A stretch of DNA of 64,000 nt, from the NCBI GenBank assembly GCA_026120035.1, contig JALRME010000004.1, positions 372,001 to 436,000 on the forward strand, in the 5' to 3' direction. Shown in pieces: positions 34,559 to 45,962 of the stretch. Below the pieces are notes generated by a model, which was not told where the DNA came from, searched no databases, and worked only from the letters and a program-made list of their open reading frames with translations. Position 1 is the stretch's first letter. Every line of letters starts with the position of its first letter. Origin of the DNA: Coleophoma eucalyptorum (lineage: Eukaryota > Ascomycota > Leotiomycetes > Helotiales > Dermateaceae). A program made the translations under genes and the position numbers.

Positions 34559-36307
34559 TCATTGGCAGCTCTCTCTCACCCCCTCCATCCCGCCTTTGAT
34601 GCTGCTAGCCTCGATCCCTTTCGCTCTCAACACAGACGTTGCAACCCTCGAAGTATCTCCGTTGTAGCACAATACAGAGACATGGCACCCTTTCAACCCC
34701 CTTAACCGCAGTGCGTCGAAAGCGAGCTCAAGCTCACTCCACTGTTCCTCTAGAATTTGTGGGTTTCGGAATGGGCTCTGGGTCTTTGCGCCGCACGTTG
34801 ATAAGGGCATAGAAATTGCTCCAGGCAGGTACTGTTTCGCGTAGTCTTCGAATGTCCGCAGATCCAGCAAGATGTTGTCTTTGCAGAGTTGAAGTGGGAA
34901 GGGAGCGTCCTTCTCATCGGGAGTTCCTGGAGGTGTTATCAAGTCGGTAGCATCGGGTGCAGAGACTTTCAGGAGTCCTGCAAGCTCCTTCAAAGAGGCA
35001 GAATATAGTTTTTGTAGAGCTTGTGTGCTTGGTACCTCCCATGCCTCATCATAGCGATGTTTATCGACATTGAGAAGATTTCTATTCTGTAGAGGGTGGA
35101 AGGGCGATTCGCCAAGTTTCTCGAAGTAATCATCGAGATATTGATATGGAAGATCGCAGCAGATGAAGACGCAGTTTACGGTCGTGTTAGTACTTGAGAG
35201 TTCTTTCAGACGACCTTCGTCTTTGCACTTTTGCAGAAAGTTGTAAAGCCCTTTCAGGTTAAATCCACTTGATGGGCCACATATCAACCCTTCCCGAGAA
35301 AGTTCTAGGGAGAGCTTGTAGCTGTCATACGAGCCGACTTCTTCGATAGTGTCGACAGCATCTCTCCATGGAAATTCTACTGGTGACATGAGCGCATATG
35401 ACCTGGGTCCGGGAACACGGTCTCCTGCTTTGGTGCAGACACTACAGAAGGTTAATAATAGACCAATCCGACAGTCTTGGAATTACTAACCCAACTCGTG
35501 TCACTGATGGTTTTGCACTTTTCATGTATGTTCCGATTCCAGTCATGGTGCCAGCTGTTCCCATTCCGGCACAGATGACATCGATATCTGGCAGTTGCTT
35601 GATAATCTGTGGTCCGGTCCATCGTACATGAGCACCCCAGTTCTGTAATCTGGTCAGTTCCATCCCATCGAGCGAACGAAAGGGGATATATTTACTAGAT
35701 CATTCATATATTGATTTGGATTTATAACACCGTTGTTGAGTTTTGACATCTCATCCGCTCGGAAGATTCCACCCCGGTTGTCGGTTGGCTCGGGCTGTGA
35801 AGGGCCTCCGAATAATGTTCTGATCGGCCTATTAGTAAGGCACAATGATCAAGGGAATAAATGTATCTCACATGTTGAGTCCAAAGAATCGCATGAGTTG
35901 TAGTTTCGTGAATGAAGTCTTGTTGCTAAGGAACGCGCGAGTGTCTTCGATGCCGAACAGTACTCGAGCAATAAGGGACATGGAAATCACCGTTGATCCC
36001 GAGCTATACTCTATAATGGTTTTGGTCTCTGGAGTAACGGTCTTTTGCAGCATATTCAAAGCTAACTTCATCAGCTCGCTGCTTTCTCTGGTTTTTGCAG
36101 AGCAATCCACATACCTGGTAGAGCCTTGACATTATTTGCTGGCAGGGTACTCATCATCTTTGCGTAGATACGCACTCCATCATCGTAGAAGGGATTCAAC
36201 TTTCGCGGGATTTCGACCAGAGGGATCATCGGTTGAAGATCTGGGTTGTAATAATTGCGGATTGAGTCCTCGCCATGATAAACGTTAAACGGATTGGTTT
36301 CTGTCAT
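34559..36307 (-). CDS. PLP-dependent cysteine-synthase-like enzyme fused to rhodanese domain, 516 aa
   Basis: Exons are 36307-36115, 36061-35872, 35828-35696, 35642-35491 and 35441-34559, totalling 1551 nt with consistent phases. Residues 1 to about 300 have the fold-type II PLP enzyme pattern: KLNPFYDDGVRIYAKMM, the likely PLP lysine in NNVKALPAL (about residue 61), the substrate loop EYSSGSTVISM and the glycine-rich phosphate loop CAGMGTAGTMTGIG. A late LICGPSSGFNLKG also fits cysteine synthase/cystathionine synthase relatives. The C-terminal 130 residues are a rhodanese module: ILLDLRTFEDYAKQYLPGA and the active loop CYNGDTSR (Cys about 481). A fused beta-replacement or desulfhydrase enzyme and sulfurtransferase implies handling of sulfane or cysteine sulfur. 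The precise substrate is unknown. Confidence 0.87.
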
Positions 36308-37247
36308 TTTTGGGTATGTTTCGATGCAGTGTTTGGCAATCTGGTAATAAAAAATGCTCTACCAAGAGTGAAAGCGAGCAAGAACTTGGACACAGAAAGG
36401 ATGCTACAAGAAATGCAAGCAGATGTGCGCAATATAATCTACAACTGATTCTTTGTTTCCTTTTCTTTTTTCTACGTTCCGTGTCTAAGTAGAATATCTA
36501 GCTCTTGAAATAATCTGTCACTCAATCCCGGGGCCCTTGTATGTACCTAGCAATACGAAAGCACCATATACTTGCTCATGATCTACATTGCAGGTCAGAA
36601 TGCGTATAGGAATCTCACTCACGTCTCCGTATCCCAAACTTTCAAGCGATCAAGACACGAAACAATTACCCGGTGTCGGCTTGCACTTGACACCCTTGAT
36701 AGGCCTGCACTTATCAGATCGTCGGTGTTTTGTGGCGTCGGCAGTTGCAGTTCGCGATGAAGTAACATCGACAAGGATTGTATGTCAAAACAGCCTCTAA
36801 CGTTCTCATCTGGAAATGCACTCTAAATGTCTCGTCCCGCAATGCCAAGTGACCCCAGATCCACATCAACATCAGCCAATCCATCTCATGGTATGTTGCA
36901 CTGGTCGCAGTGAGCACATTCCTCCGGGTTAGTATTCGGGAGGAGTATGTCAGAGGCTGTTTTTTCTGCTGTGCAATCATCATGTCATTGAGTCAATTGT
37001 TTTGCGCAATGCATATTCCCCGTCGAGATCATATCCACAACCGTCACAAAACGGAGTTTGCTAAAGTGGGACGGCAATGTCGAAAAGAACACAATCCTTC
37101 TCATATTCTGCACTGCGTACCATAATGTCTTTGGGGGAGAAGAAACATATTCCCAGGTCGAATCGGTCGTCGCAGCTCAGTGCTTTTTGAGCATACTGTA
37201 TTTCTTGCGAGGCAGGTCTGCTGTCGTAGAAACCGAGGTCGGATACA
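36308..37247. promoter_or_regulatory. Divergent promoter region PLP-rhodanese/MFS, 940 bp
   Basis: Opposite-facing starts suggest shared control of enzyme and transporter. No operator was identified. Confidence 0.45.
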
Positions 37248-39015
37248 ATGTCGAAAATGCCACCATCAGACACAACCTCGAAGGAGCTTTCCAGGACCGC
37301 GCTGTCAGACAATAGCGATGTCGAAGAGCAAATACCATCGGCACAACAACTAACCGACCAGACAATTCGGCTCCCGCGCAGCAAGATTGTAACCGTGAGT
37401 TGTGTCCAGTGGCGCAAAGAACCGATAATCACTTTTTGTCTCCCATTGACCATTCGTAGATCTTCCTTGCTTGTGCCAGTGTAGACCTCGTCGCTCTTAT
37501 CGACCAGACCAGTCTTGCCGCCGCCTTGTCTATCGTCAGTTCGTCCCTCAATGCGGGAACAAAAGCCTCCTGGATAGCTGGCGGTTACTTCATGTGAGTC
37601 TAACCATAAATCCAGACTTTACTGTTTCCTCAAGTTTCATTGCTAATTATATGGGTTTCAGTACTTCGACCTCATTCCAACTCCTCTATGGCCGATTGAG
37701 TGATATCTGGTCGCGAAAGCTCGTCCTTCTGACCGGACTAGCGATATTCTTCATCGGCTCCCTGGCATCGTCTCTCTCCCAAAATGTGATCCAACTCATT
37801 ATCTTCCGGGCATTGACTGGTGTTGGAGGCGGAGGCTTGATGACTGTCGCTCAGATTATCGTCAGCGACGTAGTTAGTCTTCGCGATCGAGGGAAATATC
37901 AAGGTATCCTGGGTGCTGTCGTGGCTATTGCAAATGGCATTGGTCCAGTCATTGGTGGCGCACTTGCCGGTATCTCTACTGAATCCTGGCGCTGGATCTT
38001 CCGTCTCAATATGCCGATGACAGTCATAACAACAATCTGTGTCGTCTTCTTCATGCCTCTCAAGCAAGTTGAAGGGAGCTGGAGGGAAAAGATCGCGAAG
38101 GTTGACTTCTTCGGCTGTGCTCTCACGCTTGCTGGTTCAACGCTTTTCATCCTGGGCCTGACATGGGGAGGTGTAGATTATGCCTGGGACTCCGCCCAAG
38201 TTCTCAGCACCATCATCCTCGGCATCGCTTCAACAGTAGCATTCATCCTTTGGCAAGGTTACGGTACTTCGTTCCCACTCGTCCCTCTCCACATCTTCAG
38301 ATCTCGAATGGTCAATGGGGCCTGTATAACAATGTTCATCAATGGCTGGAATTTTGTAGTCCAGGTCTACTACATTCCCACGTTCTACCAACTTGCATAC
38401 GGGTACTCCGCCGTCTACTCAGCAACGCTGCTGCTTCCGCTTACCCTCATTCAAACCCTTTCATCCACTCTATCTGGCTTGATTGTCACAGGGCGTGGTA
38501 GATACCGCGAAAGCATTCTCTTCGGCTGGATTTGCTGGGCTGTCGGCCTTGGACTATTTTCCACTCTTGATGCCAATTCCGGGTTGGGCAAGCAGATTGG
38601 ATATGCCATCTTGACCGGCATCGGTGTTGGGCAAACGCTGCAACCAAGTTTGATAGCCATCCAGGCCGGCGTCGAGAAAGAAAACATGGCCGTTGTAACT
38701 GGCACGAGAAACTTCGTGCGAAATCTTGGAAGCACCGTCGGCCTTTCGGTTGCGGGGTCCATCATCAACAATGCCTTGACCTCTGGTCTGAGTGATGTTG
38801 CCTTGAACCTGACCATGGAGCAGGTCAAGGTCATTAGGAACGACCCAGCGGGTTTCTTAAAGTCGAGTTCGGCGGATCAGACGTTGAGAGATGCAGTACT
38901 TGCCGCCTATAGACATGGCTTTCAAACAGTTTTCCTCGTGGGTGCTTCGCTTGCTGGGTTTGCAATGTTTGTTGCTGCGCTGCTCATGCCGCAGATTGAT
39001 CTGGACAAGAGATGA
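37248..39015 (+). CDS. MFS transporter, DHA2-like drug/metabolite exporter, 544 aa
   Basis: A 14-helix-type major facilitator protein in the plasma or vacuolar membrane. Exons are 37248-37394, 37460-37593 and 37662-39015. Introns have GTGAGT/CGTAG and GTGAGT/TTCAG ends, and the phases sum to 1635 nt. The N-terminus is a soluble acidic tail of about 47 residues. Helix 1 carries the DHA-type motif VDLVALIDQTSLAAAL. The A-like loop is YGRLSDIWSRK. The antiporter-type motif C region reads GAVVAIANGIGPVIGGALAG, and WRWIFRLNMP follows, typical of the drug:H+ antiporter-2 family. Next to the PLP-rhodanese and oxidase genes, export of or self-protection from a cluster product is plausible but inferred. 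Confidence 0.92.
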
Positions 39016-40268
39016 TGTCACATATGCCAGTATTAGGAACTCAATAGTACAATAATTTAATTGAAAACGTCCAATTCTGGTCATCAGAAAACGTGCTTGA
39101 TTGTTGTGCAACCACATGAATGTTGCCGTCAGTACCTAAACTTTACATTGGTATTCGAATGCGTAGTATATCGCTTATCATATGTGATTGCACGGCCCAT
39201 CTCAAGTACAGATGGCAATGTCACCTCCTGTTTGGTTTTGTAGACATGATGTAAAACTTTCCATGACTTCTGAGGCTGACTTGTAAGATACGACTTCCTC
39301 TTCTTGAAAGCACGGGGGCCTACTTTACGCGTCTGTCATTACTGTTTGGGCGGGCTGAGGAAACTTGATTGCACAACCAAGGTGAAAGATTACTGGAAAC
39401 TTCATGCAAAGACGCTTGATTAATATTGATTTACACGTGACGCACCATGTGAAGGACAAGTTTGATCCTGCTCAAGAATTTAAATGATGGGGGGGGGGGT
39501 AAATTGCCATATATATAGACCACTGCCGTTGTTGTAAACCAACTGCATCAATCGACCAACATGTAATCTACAATTACCACGATGTCATATATAAAACCAG
39601 GTCAAGGGAACTGGTAGATGGTAGCTTCAATGTTTGATCTTACACTATATCAAGTGATTCGATTATTTCGTTCTAAGATTTCTGTTTTCCTTCAATACCA
39701 GATCAAGGAAACTGGTAGATAGTAGCTTCGATATCTGGTATCATCTATATTAAGTAATATACTTAGGCGTGTCTAGTTATTCGACAGAGGCTGTCGAAAG
39801 GATATTGGATTATGAATTCGTCTCTATCAAATAATCTTCGTACTGTTATTGTTGTGGCCTGTTGGGGCCTACCGTCCGCACTTGCACTTGCCAGCACTTG
39901 CCAGTACTAGGTGCTAGCGCGACCTCTCTTTCTCTATTGTATTCCTTCTTGACTGTACTTAGCTTTTCTTCTCTCGTTATCGAGATTACACACACAGAAA
40001 CAATGGCATAGCTTTGCAGATACACGAGTCTATCGTATCAGATGAGTCTATCATCTTCTGCTTATTGACCTGTTTATACCCAAGGACCAAGATCTTACAT
40101 GGCCTAAGGCTCTTGCCGTAGCACACACATGGCGCTAGTACCCATATCATCTTTCCTTTCCTGTATGTAGCTCTTCTCTTCTTCATCAAGAACACACAAC
40201 ATAGCTTGCATACGCACACGTAGCAATTCAAGAGTCAATCTTACATTACGACTCGATCGTAAATACAA
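39016..40268. other. Intergenic, repeat-bearing spacer, 1.25 kb
   Basis: Contains an 11-nt G run at 39489-39499, a diverged direct repeat at 39596-39758 and short CACTTGCCAG iterations near 39880-39905. No gene was supported. Confidence 0.5.
39596..39758. repeat. About 62-bp diverged direct repeat
   Basis: Units at 39596-39658 and 39697-39758 share ACCAG.TCAAGG.AACTGGTAGAT and TAGCTTC, then a looser 3' half. Many of the differences are G/A or C/T. Confidence 0.7.
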
Positions 40269-40496
40269 TTGTGCAACGCATCCCCTGATAGTTATACATT
40301 CAATGCAGAGCAGTTGATTGCATTCCAAAGGGCAATGAGCCCATCTAATGGGGTAAGCCTGATGGAAGGACCGCCAGGTACAGGAAAGACCAGAGTTGTC
40401 GTAACAGTGGCGTATCTATTGGCATGGCTTGGATACACTGTTCTGGTTGTAGGTGCTACCAATAGTCAACTGGATGAGGTTGCTATTACGATATAG
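40269..40496 (+). pseudogene. Fragment of an SF1-type helicase (P-loop region)
   Basis: A 75-codon frame without its own ATG reads through an N-terminal helicase block (FNAEQLIAFQRAM), motif I GPPGTGKT, and a motif Ia-like VVGATNSQLD, then stops at TAG. Superfamily 1 helicases of the Upf1/NFX1-associated type continue for several hundred residues past this point. No later helicase motif was found downstream in any frame I examined. It is best read as a relic or captured fragment. It sits in repeat-rich spacer, which fits a decayed duplication. Confidence 0.6.
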
Positions 40497-41475
40497 TTTT
40501 ACATATTTATAAAGTTTGAACACATTAGAAGGTTACGGTTTGGTAATATATACACTCTAATACTTGAATTCGATTTCTTTGGCCTTTTCTATGCGTTTCT
40601 TTGATCTAATCAGCTCGCTCTTGGTCTCTACTAGCTATAAACATCTTCGTATTCTCTCTTCTACACTTTCTTTCTTTCATCTCTTCCACACCTTCTCACT
40701 CTGATCCCTTTACCAGAGCAAGACAACACAACAAAGTTCTCTATATTTCAAAATACTTCGTCTCTTCTTGTCCCTTCCCTTTCGTCGGGGTCTATTAAGG
40801 TAAATCCCCTTGAAACAATTCAGCCTCTCCAACCGTTAAGGACTCTACCAAGGTAACCACAGCCGATGAACAATTGTGCAACCCTGCTTCAGATGCAGAG
40901 CCTCATTGTAGTCTATCTTGCGTGGTGGGGGCTGTTTGTTAACAACATCATGTGGGGGATGATACTTACTGTAGATGATGTCCCTTACGCATTTCGCACC
41001 GGGTACTCACTCACCAAAGCGAGCAAAGCAATACCAAATACAAACAAGTAATCACATTGTCTGTTGAAAGATTACTCCCTGCTGTAATTGTTCATTTGGT
41101 TACATGAGCTCGCTCAATGTGCCATATGCACAAGAAGCTGAGGATGCGTAACATCACCATCTTTATTTTTACAATGGAACTCAATCCAATAGCATTGACT
41201 GAATCAGTGCTACAACACCCACATCGCGGTTGTTTTCTTCGACATTATTAATGAAGAGGGAGGAAATGAGAAAGTATCACAATAAAAATACAAGTTGCTT
41301 GATTGTGGTATATAGAAGACCGCCCCCTGATAAATGCCATGCATACAAACTCCATGCACACAAACGCCATTCACACAAACGCCTTACAAAACCTGCCTTA
41401 CATACTATACCTACAAACACCATGGCCAGCCTACAGTGAAAAAAAAAGAACCCAACAATTCAGTCAAGCCAGCGA
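40497..41475. other. Intergenic, 979 bp
   Basis: CT-rich sequence near 40600-40760 and short ACAAACGCCAT-type iterations near 41340-41400. A 61-codon frame at 40866-41051 has no recognisable features. Confidence 0.45.
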
Positions 41476-42135
41476 TCATTTTCTGCCAGAGTCAATACTC
41501 TCCACCACAACACCTTTCGCATGCACGCGGCCCAGATCCTCCGCAGACAGCTTCCGCCGCCAGAAACCAATGGCAGCTTCGAGGATCAAGAGGAGGGCAT
41601 AGACGCCCGCCATGACAGCGACGTCCAGGATCTGGTCGCTGACGGGGTATTTGCTTCCCTTGCGCCCATGCGATCCACCGGGCAGCTGGCTCAACTCGAT
41701 GCATTGAATGACGCTCATGATGATTCCACCGAGCCAGACGATGCCGTTGATGAGCTCCCAGTTGCTGAGGCGGAGGACGGGGTTGACGAAGTGCAGGGCG
41801 GCGCCGAGGAGGATGCCGACGTAGATGAAAGGCAACAAGCCGATGCCAAAGTCGAGGAGGGAGAGGCGTACGACTTCAAGAGTGGTCATGAGGATGTTGG
41901 CGATGATCAAAACATAGTAGATGCCCTGGACGATTCTCATTCCAAGGCTACTCCGGCCTGGGATGCTCTGTCGGAGCTGCATGGTGGCTGGATCGAAATG
42001 CCGACTGTGTGCTCGGCTGACTAGGTGGCTGACAATAAGAAGAACTGGGATGAATAGTATTGCTAGCCATACTGGTAGGGGTAGGAGGATGGTATCGATG
42101 AAGCAGGAAGTCGGCAGCACCGAGTACTGTGACAT
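41476..42135 (-). CDS. Multi-pass membrane protein, 219 aa, unknown function
   Basis: Single exon from ATG at 42135. About five hydrophobic helices are visible: LPVWLAILFIPVLLIVSHLV (about 18-38), IYYVLIIANILMTTLEVV (about 72-90), LDFGIGLLPFIYVGILLGAAL, LINGIVWLGGIIMSVIQCI, and ILDVAVMAGVYALLLILEAA. A basic RRKLSAEDLGR segment follows the last helix. The arrangement resembles the extra N-terminal membrane domain of some half-size ABC transporters of the HMT1/ABCB6 type, but no nucleotide-binding domain follows, so this is only a suggestion. Short single-exon fungal membrane proteins of this size are common and mostly unassigned. Confidence 0.75.
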   Translation of the reverse strand: MSQYSVLPTSCFIDTILLPLPVWLAILFIPVLLIVSHLVSRAHSRHFDPATMQLRQSIPGRSSLGMRIVQGIYYVLIIANILMTTLEVVRLSLLDFGIGLLPFIYVGILLGAALHFVNPVLRLSNWELINGIVWLGGIIMSVIQCIELSQLPGGSHGRKGSKYPVSDQILDVAVMAGVYALLLILEAAIGFWRRKLSAEDLGRVHAKGVVVESIDSGRK

Positions 42136-43457
42136 AGGACTCTAATCGAGAAGTATTAGTATATCGTGCATGGGGCCAGTGGTAGAGAGCCATACAAAGC
42201 CTTCCGGCCGGTTTGGACAGAGATGCATCGCGAAGTGGTAAGGGGATCCACTCGTGATAGTATTTTATCTGAGCCCGTGCTGCAGGTATTAATACACGGG
42301 GATTTATTTGCGATCCTGGTGAGTACAAATCCTGCTGGGTACGAAGACTACGGCGATGATATATGGAGTTGAATTGTCGCGAGTATGGATGAAACAGAAC
42401 CGGTGGTCAAAGCACGGCGAGAGCAAAGACTTTTGATGTGATGAACTGAACAGAGAAGTTGGGTTACCAGAGGCCTAGTCATCCGGTTGTGTGTGTTTGA
42501 AGTCGTGTTTCAAATCCAAGCCACTCCCCCACACGAAGTAGTCGGTCTGGTCTGATCTGGTCTGGTCTATCAACGAGTCTTGCGGCACTTAGCACAATCG
42601 CAAGATGAATGTTCTCTCGATCTATCCTGGAGCCGTGTCGCGAGCTGGTGTGGTAGGGAAAGAGGAGCAGAGGGGAGCCCGAGGCACAAGCGAACAGGAA
42701 AGCAACAATACTTAAGGGATCAGCAAGTCTCGAAGCATCCTGTCGTGATCGCCGTGACAGCACATTTCAGATGATGTAAACGACAAATTTAGGTCTGCTC
42801 TTCTCCATTCTGGCAAAGCTTCACGCTATCGAATCCGGAAGATGAGGACTCCGGCCAGCCTCGACCGCACCGTGTCTGGTCCTCGTGCGCTAGATCTGCA
42901 AGGCTTGTCCTCTTTGGATTAACCTTAATTGCAAGCAGTACTGCAGGAGGGAATGTGGCGCACTTGGGTCGGTGTAAGTGGTGTGCATGGTGTGCATGGT
43001 GTGGCTGATGTGGCTGATGTGGCGGTGATTTTTGGAGAGGTTGCTGTGGCTTCCTTGGTTGCCGCGGGTACTCTGCATTCCGGTGTGCGTGGGTGTGTGA
43101 ATGGGCATGTGGAGATGAGCCACTGAAGATTTTTCTCCTGGATAGTTCCAGCCGTTATGACAGTATCAGTACCGCATTAGCCCCAGTGACCTAATCACTG
43201 GGCCGGAAGGACACATTTTCCCATACACATTCTGCTTCCTTTCATCCTTTGTTCAGGGGCGTATCTGGTTGTCAGCCTACCACGTAGAGTATCGCGATGG
43301 ACTCTGAAATGGGTCTTGGGAGAGCCCGAGGATCTCATTGGAGTTGGTATACAAAGACTCGAACTTGAATTAGTATGAATAATAGTCGCTAGTTGTCTGA
43401 AAAGAATACAAGGACCAAAGCCAACCCTGACTACAAACGGCATTCAGGTACCCGCCC
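42136..43457. other. Intergenic, 1.32 kb
   Basis: Holds short tandem iterations (TGGTGTGCATGG and TGATGTGGC types) near 42975-43025. No gene was supported. Confidence 0.5.
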
Positions 43458-45404
43458 CTATTCAATGCTCATTTTCATCAGGCCATCATTTGTATCCACC
43501 ATACCCTGATATCCAACCCTCTTAATTCCGCCATTACCCTTACCGGTTTCGCCATTGCTGGAAGGCCGACTGCCCCACGGCGTATCCCTTTGCATTGGAC
43601 TCTGCATAATCGGACTATTGTGCACGCTCATACCTGGGCTCACTGCTCTTCGTTTGAAGCTGGATGGATCAAAGTCATCGTCTCTTCGGCGCTTCTTGTT
43701 GACCTTTTGGGTGATCTCGGCTGCTGTGGGTCCCATCCCGGGCTGTGGTGTAGAAGACCGAGAAGGCGAAGACTGGCGTTCGGAACCCGATGCGGTAGCC
43801 AGGGCTGGCATAATGAACGAGGACGGCGGTGTGGATTCTAGCAACGATATATCATCACTAATACCTGATGATGATGCCCGAGGCAAGAAGTTTGGTGGAG
43901 GTGGTGTACGATTAGGTTCATCCGTGAATGTCTCCCAGAATTCTTTGCCTTTGGAGTTTCGCATGGCATGCTGTTTGAAGCTACTCGAAGGTACAACGGT
44001 ATCGTCCATGATCGCATCCTCAGGTATACCTTCCAAAGAGTCATGTGCCAAAGGTCCCAGGCTTGGTGATGACTGTGCGGTCGAGGTTGAAGGGTGTCGT
44101 GGCTCTAAATCCATATCGCTCTCTCTAGTTTGTTTTACCACTTCTGCCTCTCGGCGAACTTCAGTCTCAACCGGAGCGCTCTCCTCAGCCAAAGCTGCTC
44201 GAATACGAGCGAATCCTTTCGTTTTGGGCTGTATGGTTAGCTTGCGATAAGCAGGAAAAGCCAAAATACTTACCAGCATGTTTCCTCGTCGCGTGACAGC
44301 CCTTCGAATGACACCGCGTTGCTGATCTCGGCCTGGGGTGATTGGGTCTGCATTTTCCAAAGTTGACTTCAATGTACCATCATCACTCTCACTTCCTGAT
44401 ATATGCAGTTGATTGGCGGCCCAACTTATACTCTCCCTCCGTGAATGAAATCCCTCCCCAATGTCACGTACAAAATACCCGTTGTTTATGCCATCAATAT
44501 TGCGAGCAATAGGCGGTGATTTCGAGCTCGGGCTTGCCATAGAATTCCCACTCCCACTACTAGAGCTTTTCCTGCCCTTCCCATGTCGAAGTCGTGCGCG
44601 CTGGAATTGCATCAAGCTGCTTGCTGCTGGTGACTGTCCCGATGTCCACGGATTGCCAGGACTCGGCTGTGCCATGGCCCCAAATGGCCCCGACATTTTA
44701 CTGACTTGCGGGGTCGTGAGTATGGAATCATCGATATCGTCTGCGTCCATCATCACATCTTCGTCAGAGCTGCTACTGGAACAATCAGAGCCCATCATAT
44801 TCACACTGCCCAGAGATCCAGAGACATGCATTCGATCCGCATTTCCTATTGTCGACCACAGTGAGCTTGAGTTGAGGTTGTGTGAATCGGAGAAATGTAA
44901 GCCATTCTTTCGGTTGGGGATATTCATAGCTCGTCCGCCGATGGTTGGTGAAGAGTCGGGGGAGGATTGTTCGGCGAGAGTAGAATGATGTAAGTTGGTG
45001 GCAGCCCTAGAGAAATCCAATCCTCGTGATCGTCGAGGCAGTACAGATGTAGGGGAGCCGTAGCTTTGGGAATGGTCCAGCTGGGGTGACAGAGGTCCGC
45101 GATTGATGTAGGTAGAGTTGGGCGACACCAGCTCACGCGGCGGCATCTGCAGAGAAAGACCACGGAGAGGAAATGCAGGACGTCGCGGCGTGGTTGGGCT
45201 TTCATTGAGAGAGCTGTCATCTCTGGACATGCGCTTTTCTGGCTCCCGGAACTTAGGTGATGGACTGAGCTTGGGAGGGACGTCGCATAAAGAACGCGCT
45301 TTGGAGGGAGATCGATATTTGTCCAAGGTGCCTCCTTCCTCCGCACTAGACTTCTCCATATTCAGAGCCGCCAGGGCTTGTTCGTTGAGCTGGGTGCTTA
45401 ACAT
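43458..45404 (-). CDS. Ser-rich, probably nuclear phosphoprotein, 633 aa
   Basis: Exons are 45404-44274 and 44228-43458, with a 45-nt in-frame intron (GTAAGT, GCTAAC branch site, TACAG). The start is ATG at 45404 (MLSTQLNEQALAALN). The protein is disordered and Ser/Pro-rich with many SP and TP sites (possible CDK/MAPK sites), an acidic Ser cluster (SDCSSSSSDEDVMMDADD) and a basic signal NKKRRRDDD near the C-terminus. One conserved-looking ordered segment spans the splice: RRGNMLPKTKGFARIRAALA followed by EVRREAEVVKQTRESD. I do not recognise the named family. A cell-cycle or chromatin regulator would fit the composition, but this is an inference. Divergent from the UHRF1-like gene, sharing 558 bp. 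Confidence 0.75.
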   Translation of the reverse strand: MLSTQLNEQALAALNMEKSSAEEGGTLDKYRSPSKARSLCDVPPKLSPSPKFREPEKRMSRDDSSLNESPTTPRRPAFPLRGLSLQMPPRELVSPNSTYINRGPLSPQLDHSQSYGSPTSVLPRRSRGLDFSRAATNLHHSTLAEQSSPDSSPTIGGRAMNIPNRKNGLHFSDSHNLNSSSLWSTIGNADRMHVSGSLGSVNMMGSDCSSSSSDEDVMMDADDIDDSILTTPQVSKMSGPFGAMAQPSPGNPWTSGQSPAASSLMQFQRARLRHGKGRKSSSSGSGNSMASPSSKSPPIARNIDGINNGYFVRDIGEGFHSRRESISWAANQLHISGSESDDGTLKSTLENADPITPGRDQQRGVIRRAVTRRGNMLVSILAFPAYRKLTIQPKTKGFARIRAALAEESAPVETEVRREAEVVKQTRESDMDLEPRHPSTSTAQSSPSLGPLAHDSLEGIPEDAIMDDTVVPSSSFKQHAMRNSKGKEFWETFTDEPNRTPPPPNFLPRASSSGISDDISLLESTPPSSFIMPALATASGSERQSSPSRSSTPQPGMGPTAAEITQKVNKKRRRDDDFDPSSFKRRAVSPGMSVHNSPIMQSPMQRDTPWGSRPSSNGETGKGNGGIKRVGYQGMVDTNDGLMKMSIE

Positions 45405-45962
45405 GATGTGTATCAATTATATTCGAGCTTTCGTACTTTCACACAAGGTCTGGGAAGCGCGGTATCATACTGGGAGAAGGGATGTCAATAGGCAGTGGGA
45501 ATATGTTGATAGAGATAGTGTCGATGACTGAGCGGTAGTCAAATGCCGTATGGATATATCGCGCCGTCCTGGCTGTCTCATAACAAAAGCTACAAGTATT
45601 TGAAGATGTGGTATGGTATATAAATCAGGTAGCAGTTCATTTCGATGATGATTGAAGTCGACCTCTTCTTTAGCGCCGGCCGCCGGGTTATCATCGGGTT
45701 AATGGATCTCAGTCGCGTTTCCCCTCTACGCGTGACGAAGCCAATATCACGACCCTTACCTCTGTTCTCATCACGACATGCCAAGAACGATTCAAGGCCA
45801 ACACGACCAGAATTATGTCAGCTCTACGCCGATAGTATGCTAAATTTCTGTTGAGCAATATCAATCAACTTTTCTTAAGTGACATGTTCCTTTAAGACTA
45901 GAAAATTCCTCCAGCACGATACGCGAGAACCTCTAATTTTAGACTCCTCCTTTTAACAATAC
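45405..45962. promoter_or_regulatory. Divergent promoter region, 558 bp
   Basis: Between the Ser-rich protein and the UHRF1-like gene. No specific site was identified. Confidence 0.45.

Noticed and set aside
41334..41405. CRISPR-like short repeats (ACAAACGCCAT type)
   Set aside because: Spacing is only a few bases, units are irregular and the genome is eukaryotic. Simple tandem repetition.
41521..42024. Acidic plus-strand frame of 167 codons
   Set aside because: Antisense shadow of the hydrophobic membrane-protein gene. Hydrophobic codons read as Asp/Glu-rich on the other strand.
43555..44250. Plus-strand frame of about 230 codons
   Set aside because: Antisense to the Ser-rich protein exon. 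No conserved feature and no start context.
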